Shown: positions 9,874-17,927 of the stretch, in pieces
How the letters are laid out: each line of letters starts with the position of its first letter
Position numbering within the stretch: position 1 is the stretch's first letter
Made by a program: the position numbers and the translations under genes
From: Gammaproteobacteria bacterium
GTDB lineage: Bacteria > Pseudomonadota > Gammaproteobacteria > Pseudomonadales > Azotimanducaceae
Length of the DNA: 64,000 bases
Reading direction: 5' to 3'
Assembly: GCA_026707735.1 (NCBI GenBank)
Contig: JAPOWH010000002.1
Span: forward strand, 186,001-250,000
The notes under the pieces: generated by a model
Told to the model about the DNA's origin: nothing
Database searches by the model: none
What the model saw: only the letters and a program-made list of their open reading frames with translations

Positions 9874-11004
9874 TTAGTCGTTGCTCCGGTGCTTGTTCAA
9901 CACCTCTTCGTTCAATTCGACTCCCAAACCCGGTCCACTGGGAGGCGTAATGAATCCTTCCTCAAACGTGATCGGGTCCACGAAGATGTCGCGGTGGAGT
10001 CGGTCGCCGTTATATTCCTGAATCAAAAAGTTTGGCGAGCAGGTGTCCAGTTGGACTGCTGCCGCGGCAGCGATCGGTCCGACGTACATGTGGGGTGCAA
10101 TCATGGCGTAATGTGCTTCGGCGATCCCCGCTATCTTCTTAGCTTCCAGAATTCCGCCGCACTGTGCAACATCCAGCTGAATGATTTGAGCCGCTTGCTT
10201 CATCAGAAGCTGAGCAAATTCGAACTTTGTGACTAGGCGTTCGCCGGACGCGATGGGAATGCTAGTGTGCGCAGCGACGCGCGCCATTTCATCGATGTTT
10301 TCGGGAGAGACAGGTTCTTCAAACCAATAGGGATCGTATTGCTCCAGAGCCTTTGCAACGCGAATCGCACCGGATGTGCTGAATTGGCCATGAGTTCCTA
10401 TTCCGACTTCAAGCTCGTCGCCTACTGCGTTACGGATGCATTCGAAAATGCGTCCAACATGTCGAATGCGCTTTAGCGAATAGTCTTGTGGAGCGGGGAA
10501 GAACGGTACGAATGGGTCAAGCTTGCATGCGCTGTTGCCTTCTTCGACTAGTTGTTGCGCCACTTCGCCGGCACGCTCTGGGGATTCCGAAGCGGCGTTG
10601 TAGGGCATGTATGCGTATGCTCTGAGTTTTTCGTGGCATCTTCCACCCAATAGGTTGTAAATGGGTTGGTTTGCTGCCTTTCCAACGATGTCCCAGCATG
10701 CAATTTCGATAGCGCTCAGAGCTGGAGTCATGTCCAGCCCTGGATGACGGAAGTCATGGCGGGATCCATATGCTTCCTGCCAGATCTTCTCGATTTGGGT
10801 GGGGTCTTTTCCTATGAGAAACTGATCACACAATGTGTGAATGAGATGGATTTGCGAGCGAAGATCTCGTGCATGCCCGGTTGGTTTCTCGCCCAATCCC
10901 ACAATCCCCTCGTCTGTGTGGAGACGTAGAAAGAGCCACTTGGAACCACCTCTGTACGGTTTGATGTTGTCGACGACTATCGTTTCAACGCTGGTGACTT
11001 TCAT
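9874..11004 (-). CDS. Enolase-superfamily protein, mandelate racemase/galactonate dehydratase-like
   Basis: This 376-residue protein has the two-domain enolase-superfamily layout. It resembles D-galactonate dehydratase: metal ligands are visible in WFEEP (about 215) and ASGER (about 240), and the general acid/base His lies in APHMYVGPI. The strand carrying the first metal ligand in DgoD (DFHG) reads IGTHG here, with the same spacing to EEP, so the His is kept but the Asp ligand is replaced by Gly. It is probably a sugar-acid dehydratase or cycloisomerase-like enzyme, but the substrate is open. It is first in the minus-strand run with the crotonase and hotdog genes, and an AGAGAAG ribosome binding site precedes the ATG. 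Confidence 0.83.
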   Translation of the reverse strand: MKVTSVETIVVDNIKPYRGGSKWLFLRLHTDEGIVGLGEKPTGHARDLRSQIHLIHTLCDQFLIGKDPTQIEKIWQEAYGSRHDFRHPGLDMTPALSAIEIACWDIVGKAANQPIYNLLGGRCHEKLRAYAYMPYNAASESPERAGEVAQQLVEEGNSACKLDPFVPFFPAPQDYSLKRIRHVGRIFECIRNAVGDELEVGIGTHGQFSTSGAIRVAKALEQYDPYWFEEPVSPENIDEMARVAAHTSIPIASGERLVTKFEFAQLLMKQAAQIIQLDVAQCGGILEAKKIAGIAEAHYAMIAPHMYVGPIAAAAAVQLDTCSPNFLIQEYNGDRLHRDIFVDPITFEEGFITPPSGPGLGVELNEEVLNKHRSND

Positions 11005-11113
11005 GGATGCTTCTCTTTGAATTCAGGAATTGGGCAGCTCCTGATGAGTGGAATTGGCATTCTGCTCTGTGTGCTCGATATTCCGCGTGGAGAGTCACGT
11101 GGGTCATGTGCGT

Positions 11114-12472
11114 CTATCTGCGCGCTTTCTGCGACTCTCTCTTGTTCAATGGAATTAGCAATTTGGCATCCGTACCTCCGCTGGGACTATCGCCCAGCTC
11201 AATTCCCCAGCCTTGGATTTGGCACAGTTGCGCGACGATTGCAAGTCCGAGTCCGCTGCCTCCCGTCTTTGTGTTTCGCGATTCCTCTAAGCGAACGAAT
11301 GGCTGCAAGACGCGAAGTCGATCTTGTTCAGGTATTCCAGGACCGTCATCCAAGACATGGATTTCCAGCGCATCTTGACTGGCGGATACATGTACTCGAA
11401 CCGCTTTCGCATGTCGCTGTGCATTTTCCACCAAGTTTCGCAGGCATCGTTCCAAAGCGCTGGTCGCTAGAGGGACCCTCTTGGTTGGTTGTGTGCTCCA
11501 AGTGATTTCTGTACTTTCGTCAATGGACTGGACGATCCCACGTATTAGTCGTACGGCATCTGCTTTGGTTGCCTTTTCGGGTTCGCCGCGCGCAAAGTAC
11601 GCGGCGTCCGTAATCAACGCGTCCATGGACGCAAGATTGCTGCGGAATCGTTGGACCAACTTGGGGTCTACGTCGTCGGGGAGCAGTTCCAACGCCAAAG
11701 TCATTCTGGTTAGCGGCGTACGGAGATCATGTGAAATTCCTGCAGAAAGTGTTGTGCGATTGGCTATCAGAGTTTCGATTTCAGCGGCCATGGTGTTGAA
11801 GCTTCGAGCAAGCAGTACGAACTCATCCATGCCTGTTTCTGGTAGCGGAGTGAACCCCCCAATTCCGCGAAAGGTCGACGCAGCCTCAGCAACCTCCGTG
11901 AGTGGACGGCTGATTCTTCTTACTACGAGGAACGCAATGATCAGCATGATTGCCACTAAAACGGCGATTAACGAAAGCCCAACGAAGACTTGCTGGCCGT
12001 GAGGCAGGTCCGGCATGAACCCGACTTGCAGAGAGTCCCCGCTTTCAAAGGGTATATCAACCCAAAGAATGTTGCTATCGTCCTGCTTGATTACCACCGG
12101 ACTTCCGACAATTTTCTCGATTTCTTTTTTAAGCAGGTCGTAGTAGTAATGGCGAGAAGTCAGCTCGGGCAAATCGGATTGCTCCTCGGCAAGATTGAGC
12201 TCGTGTATAACGTAAGCGTCGTGCACATAGGCGGCCCGCCGTTTGGAGGAGGGAATCTCTGCCCACATTTTTGCGGTCATGGTGATGAGGTCCGCCTTGT
12301 CTGCTGCGCTTTGCTTGGTCAGTGGAACTAACGCGAGCAGGTTGAGCGAGACCAACGCTGTGGCGGCTACGACAAGAGACGATACAACGATTATGGCGCT
12401 GGTACGCGCCAGAATGGATCCCGTGCGCGGAATCAGTCGGAGTCCGGACAGAACATGTACCCCTTGCCCCAC
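11114..12472 (-). CDS. EnvZ-like sensor histidine kinase
   Basis: This 452-residue inner-membrane kinase has a transmembrane segment at about 22-50, a periplasmic domain of about 110 residues, a second segment at about 162-184, a HAMP linker, the HisKA H-box SAGISHDLRTPLTRM with phospho-acceptor His248, an N-box (RNLVENAQRHA) and a GHKL ATPase domain with DDGPGIP and GSGLGL. The H-box is almost that of EnvZ. The start is a GTG 40 bases inside the end of the regulator gene, without a good ribosome binding site, so it probably depends on coupling with the regulator. It is the partner of the tandem-receiver regulator just upstream. Confidence 0.92.
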   Translation of the reverse strand: MGQGVHVLSGLRLIPRTGSILARTSAIIVVSSLVVAATALVSLNLLALVPLTKQSAADKADLITMTAKMWAEIPSSKRRAAYVHDAYVIHELNLAEEQSDLPELTSRHYYYDLLKKEIEKIVGSPVVIKQDDSNILWVDIPFESGDSLQVGFMPDLPHGQQVFVGLSLIAVLVAIMLIIAFLVVRRISRPLTEVAEAASTFRGIGGFTPLPETGMDEFVLLARSFNTMAAEIETLIANRTTLSAGISHDLRTPLTRMTLALELLPDDVDPKLVQRFRSNLASMDALITDAAYFARGEPEKATKADAVRLIRGIVQSIDESTEITWSTQPTKRVPLATSALERCLRNLVENAQRHAKAVRVHVSASQDALEIHVLDDGPGIPEQDRLRVLQPFVRLEESRNTKTGGSGLGLAIVAQLCQIQGWGIELGDSPSGGTDAKLLIPLNKRESQKARR

Positions 12473-13530
12473 ACCGTTCGAATAATCTCCGGTTCTGTGG
12501 GATCTTTTTCAATCTTGCTCCTAAGACGGGTTACACGCACATCGATGCTTCGATCAAAGCTGGAACGTTCATCTCCCGAGAGCAAGTCCAGAATGCGGTC
12601 GCGAACCATGATTTGAAACGGATGTTGTGCTAATACATGCAGCAGCTCGAATTCGCCCGACGTCAAAGGGACCACAGTTCCGTCGTCTTTCGTAAGTCGT
12701 ATGGATTGCGTGTCGAGGCGGTAGCCGCCAAACCGAAAAACTCCATCTCCAGGATGCGTGGCGTGATCGGTTGAGCTGCGCCTGAGCACAGCCTTCACGC
12801 GCGCTAGCAATTCTCTAGGTTCGAAAGGTTTGTTGACGTAGTCGTCCGCTCCCAGTTCAAGCCCAACGACCTGTTCCACTTCATCCCCAATAGCGGTCAT
12901 GATGATGATTGGCAGTTCCGTGGTCTGTTTTAGTCGGTGAGCGATTTGAAGTCCATCTTCCCCTTGCATTCGCAGATCGAGCAGCACCAAGTTGACGGCA
13001 TGTCTTGCGAGTTCAAGATCCATTTGTGCGCCATCTTCCGCCGTTACGACGGTGAATCCTTGGTGCGTCAGGTATTCGGTGAGCAATGTTCGGATTTCGT
13101 CGTCATCGTCTACGACAAGAATTGTTGCGGCGTCAAAGGATGTCGCATGTTCGACTGGACCACGACGACGCAAGACTGCTCTGATTCTGGCGAGCAAAAC
13201 TCTTGGATTGAATGGTTTGCCCACATAGTCGTCCGCACCAAGTTCAAGCCCCACAACGGTATCGACGCTGTCTCGAAGCGCGGTTAGCATGATGATTGGC
13301 AATTGCGTGGTGCGCTTCAAACGCCTTGCAATGGATAGTCCATCTTCGCCAGGCATCATGAGGTCAAGAACGACGAGATCGAACGAACCGTGCGCAAGCG
13401 CTTGGTCCATCGCGACACCATCCTCCACGGCCGTGACGATTAATCCCTGCTTAGATATGTACTCCGCGAGCAGTTCGCGAATGTCTGGATCGTCATCGAC
13501 AACCAGAATTCGTGTTGATTCGTCGCTCAA
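12433..13530 (-). CDS. OmpR-family response regulator with two tandem receiver domains
   Basis: This 365-residue regulator is built REC-REC-winged helix. The first receiver (about 7-123) has the acidic pocket VVDDD, phospho-acceptor Asp56 in VLDLMMPG, Thr in MLTA and Lys in GKPF. The second (about 137-251) repeats all of these: VVDDDD, Asp185 in LLDLRMQG, MTA, NKPF. The two are strongly alike, including the GLELGADDYV stretch, which points to an internal duplication. The OmpR DNA-binding domain covers about 265-362 and ends with VWGKGYMF. Normal OmpR proteins are about 240 residues with one receiver. The start is a TTG with AAGGA immediately before it, so the exact start is uncertain. Confidence 0.92.
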   Translation of the reverse strand: MSDESTRILVVDDDPDIRELLAEYISKQGLIVTAVEDGVAMDQALAHGSFDLVVLDLMMPGEDGLSIARRLKRTTQLPIIMLTALRDSVDTVVGLELGADDYVGKPFNPRVLLARIRAVLRRRGPVEHATSFDAATILVVDDDDEIRTLLTEYLTHQGFTVVTAEDGAQMDLELARHAVNLVLLDLRMQGEDGLQIAHRLKQTTELPIIIMTAIGDEVEQVVGLELGADDYVNKPFEPRELLARVKAVLRRSSTDHATHPGDGVFRFGGYRLDTQSIRLTKDDGTVVPLTSGEFELLHVLAQHPFQIMVRDRILDLLSGDERSSFDRSIDVRVTRLRSKIEKDPTEPEIIRTVWGKGYMFCPDSD

Positions 13531-13553
13531 TCCTTGCAGATAAAAGCAGGGAT

Positions 13554-14138
13554 CTAGTCGTTGCTAGATGTGGAAGAGGACCGCTCGTCCTTTTGGGAAT
13601 CTGGTCGGTCCAACGATGGAATGCTTGCTGGCGGCTTTGTGCGTTCGCCGTCCCTTACATCCCTGGGATCTGATGTGACCACATTGTCGATGTTCGTCGC
13701 ACCGGCCATTGAGTTTGGAGGCGTCTGGGGAATATCCACCAATTCAGGCATTTCAGTCGGGTTGGTTTCGCTTTGATTCCCGCTGCCGAAGGGTCTCTCT
13801 GGTTTCTTGATACTAGCCAAGTCGACGGGTCGATCATTCTCTTGCATTCGTCGAGAATTCTCGTTTCGCAGCAATACACAATCCGGTTCAGATAGCTTTG
13901 CGTCGCCGCAATCTCCAATCAGGTCGGCCAATTCTTCGGTCGTAAGTTCCCTAACTGAGTCCTTGGTGTACTTGCTTTCGGGTGTCGCTTCTACTGGCGC
14001 TTGATCTGTTGGCGCTAGTTTCGATTCTTGTGAAAGTCCTGAAATTGCGAGGAGTGAGGCGATGGCCGCTAGAGCAACAGTAAACAAATGTCTTCGCATT
14101 GACACTGCGGCGAATCCCTCGCATGAGTAACTAGTCAT
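13554..14138 (-). CDS. Hypothetical secreted protein upstream of the two-component system
   Basis: I do not recognise the family. The protein has a short N-terminal region, then MRRHLFTVALAAIASLLAIS, a clear signal peptide or anchor, and a mature part of about 160 residues. The mature part begins with a conserved-looking segment (ELTTEELADLIGDCG, CVLLRNENSRRM) holding two Cys, then becomes rich in Pro, Ser, Asp and charged residues and looks disordered. The ATG at 14138 has a GGGAGG ribosome binding site; an alternative ATG at 14099 starts right at the signal peptide. It ends 23 bases before the regulator, so it may be a periplasmic accessory to the kinase or merely co-transcribed. Confidence 0.65.
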   Translation of the reverse strand: MTSYSCEGFAAVSMRRHLFTVALAAIASLLAISGLSQESKLAPTDQAPVEATPESKYTKDSVRELTTEELADLIGDCGDAKLSEPDCVLLRNENSRRMQENDRPVDLASIKKPERPFGSGNQSETNPTEMPELVDIPQTPPNSMAGATNIDNVVTSDPRDVRDGERTKPPASIPSLDRPDSQKDERSSSTSSND

Positions 14139-14344
14139 TGAGTCCCAACCTCCCTGTCGGTGACCTTGCATTCCGGCGATGTTCTTTGTAGCCGGTGCGA
14201 ATTCGTCTTGTTCCGCAATGGTTGTCGTTCGTTGGTCGAAAAAGCCTGACAACCCGTCAAAGACGTTCGCCAATGCGCATATTACACAATGCGGCGCAGG
14301 TTGTGTCACGCCGCATTGAAAAATTCTTCCTTAGATTGAGCCGA

Positions 14345-15529
14345 CTATGCTCTCTCAAAGAGTCCTGCGGCGCCTTGGCCCCCGCCAATGCACATGGTTA
14401 CTACACCATAGCGCTTGTTTCGACGATGGAGTTCTCGCAAGATAGTGCCCGTCAACCGAGACCCTGTCATGCCAAAGGGATGACCAATGGCGATGCTTCC
14501 GCCATTGACGTTGTATTTCTCATTGTCAATGCGAAGTTCATCGCGACAGTAGACGCACTGGCTGGCGAAAGCCTCATTGAGCTCCCACAAGTCGACATCG
14601 TCTTGGTCGAGTCCTGCATTTTGCAGTAGACGGGGAATGGCGAAAACGGGTCCGATTCCCATCTCATCCGGTTCGCAGGCGGCCACTGTGAAACCTCGAT
14701 AGATTCCCATTGGATCTATGTTGAGCTGATTTGCGCGTTCTGCGCTCATCAGGAGAGTCATGGACGCTCCATCAGACAGCTGCGAGGCGTTTCCAGCAGT
14801 GACGGTGCCGTCTTCCTCAAATGCCGGAGGCAGACCGGAGAGCCCGTCCATTGTCGTTGTCGGACGATTGCATTCGTCGGCAGTAACGGTTACGTTGCGA
14901 CGACTTTCCTCTTTGGTTTCCCTGTCGACGTGAAGCATTTCCACGTCCATGGGAGCGATTTCCTCGTCCATAAAGCCTGAATTCTGCGCGTTTGCATAGC
15001 GAAGCTGGCTCTGCAACGCATATTCGTCCTGCATTTGGCGGGTAACTTGATAGCGCCGAGCAACTACTTCGGCAGTGTTGCCCATCGCCATGAAGATTTC
15101 TGGTTTTTCTTCGAGTAGACGCTTGTTCTGCTGAGCTTTGCCAGGAGTCTGCCGATTGCGCATCGAAATGGAATCGGCCCCGCCTGCCATGGCAATTTCA
15201 GATTGCCCCGAAGCAATTTGATTCGCAGCAATGGCGATGGATTGCAAGCCAGACGAACAGAAGCGGTTGATGGTCATGCCAGCCGTGGTAATCGGCAGTT
15301 TCGACAGCACTACTGCTAGCCGGGCTAGGTTGCCATCTTGTTCACCCGCATGGCTTGCGGCACCCACGACAACATCTTCGACGTCGTCGGGTGAAACATT
15401 GGGGTTTCGGTCGATCAAAGCATCGATCAAGTGTGCCAGCATGTCGTCCGACCTCGTGAGGTTAAAACTTCCCCGGAACGACTTCGCTAAACCTGTTCGC
15501 ACACTATCTACTACTACTACATCTCGCAT
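14345..15529 (-). CDS. Acetyl-CoA acyltransferase (thiolase)
   Basis: This 394-residue thiolase has nucleophile Cys91 in NRFCSSGLQS, the NEAFAS segment, His in GHPFGMTGSR at about 347 and the second Cys in MCIGGGQG near the C-terminus, so the active site is complete. It either cleaves 3-ketoacyl-CoA in beta-oxidation or condenses acetyl-CoA; the sequence is closer to FadA-type degradative thiolases. The ATG at 15529 follows a GGGAGGA ribosome binding site; the longer frame starts in the untranslated leader. It stands alone, with no adjacent fadB. Confidence 0.93.
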   Translation of the reverse strand: MRDVVVVDSVRTGLAKSFRGSFNLTRSDDMLAHLIDALIDRNPNVSPDDVEDVVVGAASHAGEQDGNLARLAVVLSKLPITTAGMTINRFCSSGLQSIAIAANQIASGQSEIAMAGGADSISMRNRQTPGKAQQNKRLLEEKPEIFMAMGNTAEVVARRYQVTRQMQDEYALQSQLRYANAQNSGFMDEEIAPMDVEMLHVDRETKEESRRNVTVTADECNRPTTTMDGLSGLPPAFEEDGTVTAGNASQLSDGASMTLLMSAERANQLNIDPMGIYRGFTVAACEPDEMGIGPVFAIPRLLQNAGLDQDDVDLWELNEAFASQCVYCRDELRIDNEKYNVNGGSIAIGHPFGMTGSRLTGTILRELHRRNKRYGVVTMCIGGGQGAAGLFERA

Positions 15530-15817
15530 GTTGGCATTTCCTCCCGTTGCTGAATGATGAAGTTGCAACTTGCACGTAGGGAATTGGCGATTGTAACAGT
15601 ATCTACACGAGGGCTAGATTCGTGAAAGACTCGATACTGTGCTGTATTTCGTACTTGAACCTCTAGTTGGAATTACCGAATTACGTGCGGTTTGGCCGAG
15701 CCTACTTCTATAAAATCAAAGACGGATTGTGTATTTGCTCGACCGTCGCTACGGCAAGGATCAGCCGAATGCACTGTACCTTAATCCTAAAGTTCGCCGC
15801 TACGTTTCCCTAGCAGT

Positions 15818-16692
15818 ATGTTCAAGGCTTCACCGACTTCCCACATTTATTTTTCGCAGCGATTGCGTCTCCACTACGTTGATTGGGGTAACGATTCTGC
15901 GCCGCCGCTGCTCTTGATTCATGGTGGCAGGGACCACTGTAGGAATTGGGATTGGGTTGCTGAACGTCTACGCGACGACTTCCACATTATTGCTCCTGAT
16001 CTGCGAGGGCATGGGGACTCGCAGTGGATGATCGGTGGCGCTTACTCGATCATTGACTATGTATACGACATAGCGCAGTTGGTGCGCCAAACCAAGATTG
16101 AACCAGTTACCGTAATGGGGCATTCATTGGGAGGTTCAGTGTCGTTGATGTATACGGGCTTGTACCCGGATTCCGTTACTAAGCTTATATCCATTGAGGG
16201 GATGGGTCCTATAGATTTCGCGAAGGACAACAGGAGGTTCACGGAAAGCTGCAGCATTGGGTGGACAACCTTCGCCAATTGTCTGGCAGAATTCCAAGGC
16301 GCTATGCAACGCTGCAAGATGCATTTCATCGAATGCAGACGGAAAATCCACATTTGACCGCCGACCAAGCTAGGCACTTGACTATCCATGGCAGCAATCA
16401 AAACGAAGACGGTACCTATAGCTGGAAGTTCGACAACTACGTGAGGATATTTGCGCCGCTCGGTTTGAGTTTCAATGAGACCAAGAATCTCTATGAGCGG
16501 ATAAGCTGTCCCACACTTTTGATCTACGGTGAGGAGTCGTGGGCGCGCAACCCGCTTAAGGATGGCCGGGCCAATCCCTTCAACAATGTTCGTGTCGAGT
16601 CCATTCCCGATGCTGGACATTGGTGCCACCACGATCAGCTGGACATATTCCTCGCCAGGGTTCGAGGATTTCTGCGGAGTGACAACGCATAA
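15818..16692 (+). pseudogene. Alpha/beta hydrolase interrupted by a frameshift
   Basis: Two overlapping frames together make one hydrolase. Frame one (15818 to about 16230) gives the N-terminal half with LIHGGRDH and nucleophile Ser in MGHSLGGS. A second frame, offset by one missing base, continues to 16692 with GRIPRRY, TIHGSNQNEDGTYSWKFDNY and the catalytic-His segment DAGHW. The intact paralogue at 30427-31305 spans both halves without interruption and places the break near 16220-16240 (paralogue PRERLAHW against VHGKLQHW here). No long homopolymer is seen at the break. It may be a real pseudogene or a one-base assembly error. The first frame alone would give 179 residues lacking the acid and His. 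Confidence 0.8.
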
Positions 16693-16798
16693 GTTTGTGC
16701 AGAGCGTTGGTCTGGACCGTGATGACTTAGTTCCAAGACAACATGGAAATGTGTCGTCTGCAATTGCTCCTACGTTAGTTAGCTACCTAGATTGAATC

Positions 16799-17875
16799 GT
16801 GAAAATTGAGATGCTCCATGACTCCCCGTGGCGTGGCGCTTTCTACGTCACAGGGGGCGGCAGTCTCCTGCTGTCCAATTTGCTTTCCGTGCCAGGCGCA
16901 TCTCGAACGGTTTTGGATGCACGAGTTCCGTATGCGGAAGCGGCTTTGGAAGACGTATTGGGCACCAAACCGGAGCAGGCTTGTTCTTCACTCGCTGCTC
17001 GAATGCTCGCGATGAAGGCCTATTCAAACGCCTGCGCATTGGATGATGGTCCAAATCTCTTCGGACTCGGTGTCACTGCCAGTTTGGCAACGAACCGTGC
17101 CAAGCGAGGGCAATTGAGAGCACACGTGGCCTTGCAGACCGCTTCTCGAACGCAAGTCTCAGAGATTTGCTTCCCGAATTCGCAACTGCGAGCGGCTCAG
17201 GAGAGAGAACTGACGGAAATCGCTCTTCAGAAGCTTGGAATCGGATTGGGACTCACTGCGGACGCATTGAATCCAAACACGGATCATGCTTTAGTCGCAT
17301 CGAATGACGTCCAAGCTCTTCTTCAGGACGAACCCCGGTACATCGGGGAACCCGGTTCCATTTTCTTGCCTGGGGCATTCAATCCTTTGCATGATGGCCA
17401 TCGACGCATGAAGGAGTTGGCCGAAGAAATCTGCAACAACCAATGTCAATACGAGCTTTGCGTAAGAAACTTCGACAAACCACACTTGGATTTCATTGAG
17501 CTCGAGCAACGACGACTCCAGCTCTCGGATGAAGATTGCGTGATTACAAACGTGCCAAGATTCTCGGACAAGGCGAGGTTGCTTGTACCAGATGGCGGCG
17601 CAACGTTTGTTCTAGGCATAGATACATTGAAACGTATAGCAGACGCAAGCTATTACGGAAACGCTGAACAAATGAGAGCTTCCATTCAAACCATGTCGGA
17701 GCGGAGCGACAAGCTGTTGGTGTTCGGTCGAGTCGGTGGCGACATGGAGTTCGCCACACTCGGTGACGTAGAGCTACCTGACGAATTGAGCCGTTTGTGT
17801 CATGGATTCACCGAAAAGCAATTTCGAATGGACATTTCCTCAACAGCAATCAGGCGTCAAGCGAGAACCAATTAG
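16799..17875 (+). CDS. CinA C-terminal-like domain fused to a nucleotidyltransferase
   Basis: The N-terminal half (about 14-150) resembles the CinA/PncC nicotinamide-nucleotide amidase fold (VTGGGSLLLSNLL, VPGASRTVLDARVPY, FGLGVTASLAT). The C-terminal half is a nucleotidyltransferase of the NMN/phosphopantetheine adenylyltransferase type: GAFNPLHDGH near residue 190 supplies the HxGH motif, and SSTAIR at the end is the second nucleotide-binding motif. The same architecture, with a TGGxSxxLxxLLxVPGAS opening, occurs in a plant nucleotidyltransferase family, as I recall it. A role in pyridine nucleotide salvage is an inference; the substrate is unknown. It begins with GTG at 16799, or ATG at 16811. 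Confidence 0.8.
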   Translation: MKIEMLHDSPWRGAFYVTGGGSLLLSNLLSVPGASRTVLDARVPYAEAALEDVLGTKPEQACSSLAARMLAMKAYSNACALDDGPNLFGLGVTASLATNRAKRGQLRAHVALQTASRTQVSEICFPNSQLRAAQERELTEIALQKLGIGLGLTADALNPNTDHALVASNDVQALLQDEPRYIGEPGSIFLPGAFNPLHDGHRRMKELAEEICNNQCQYELCVRNFDKPHLDFIELEQRRLQLSDEDCVITNVPRFSDKARLLVPDGGATFVLGIDTLKRIADASYYGNAEQMRASIQTMSERSDKLLVFGRVGGDMEFATLGDVELPDELSRLCHGFTEKQFRMDISSTAIRRQARTN

Positions 17876-17927
17876 CGCGCAGGGAGATTGCTGACGAGAA
17901 TTGTGTCCTAGTTTTGTTGCGATCCTC

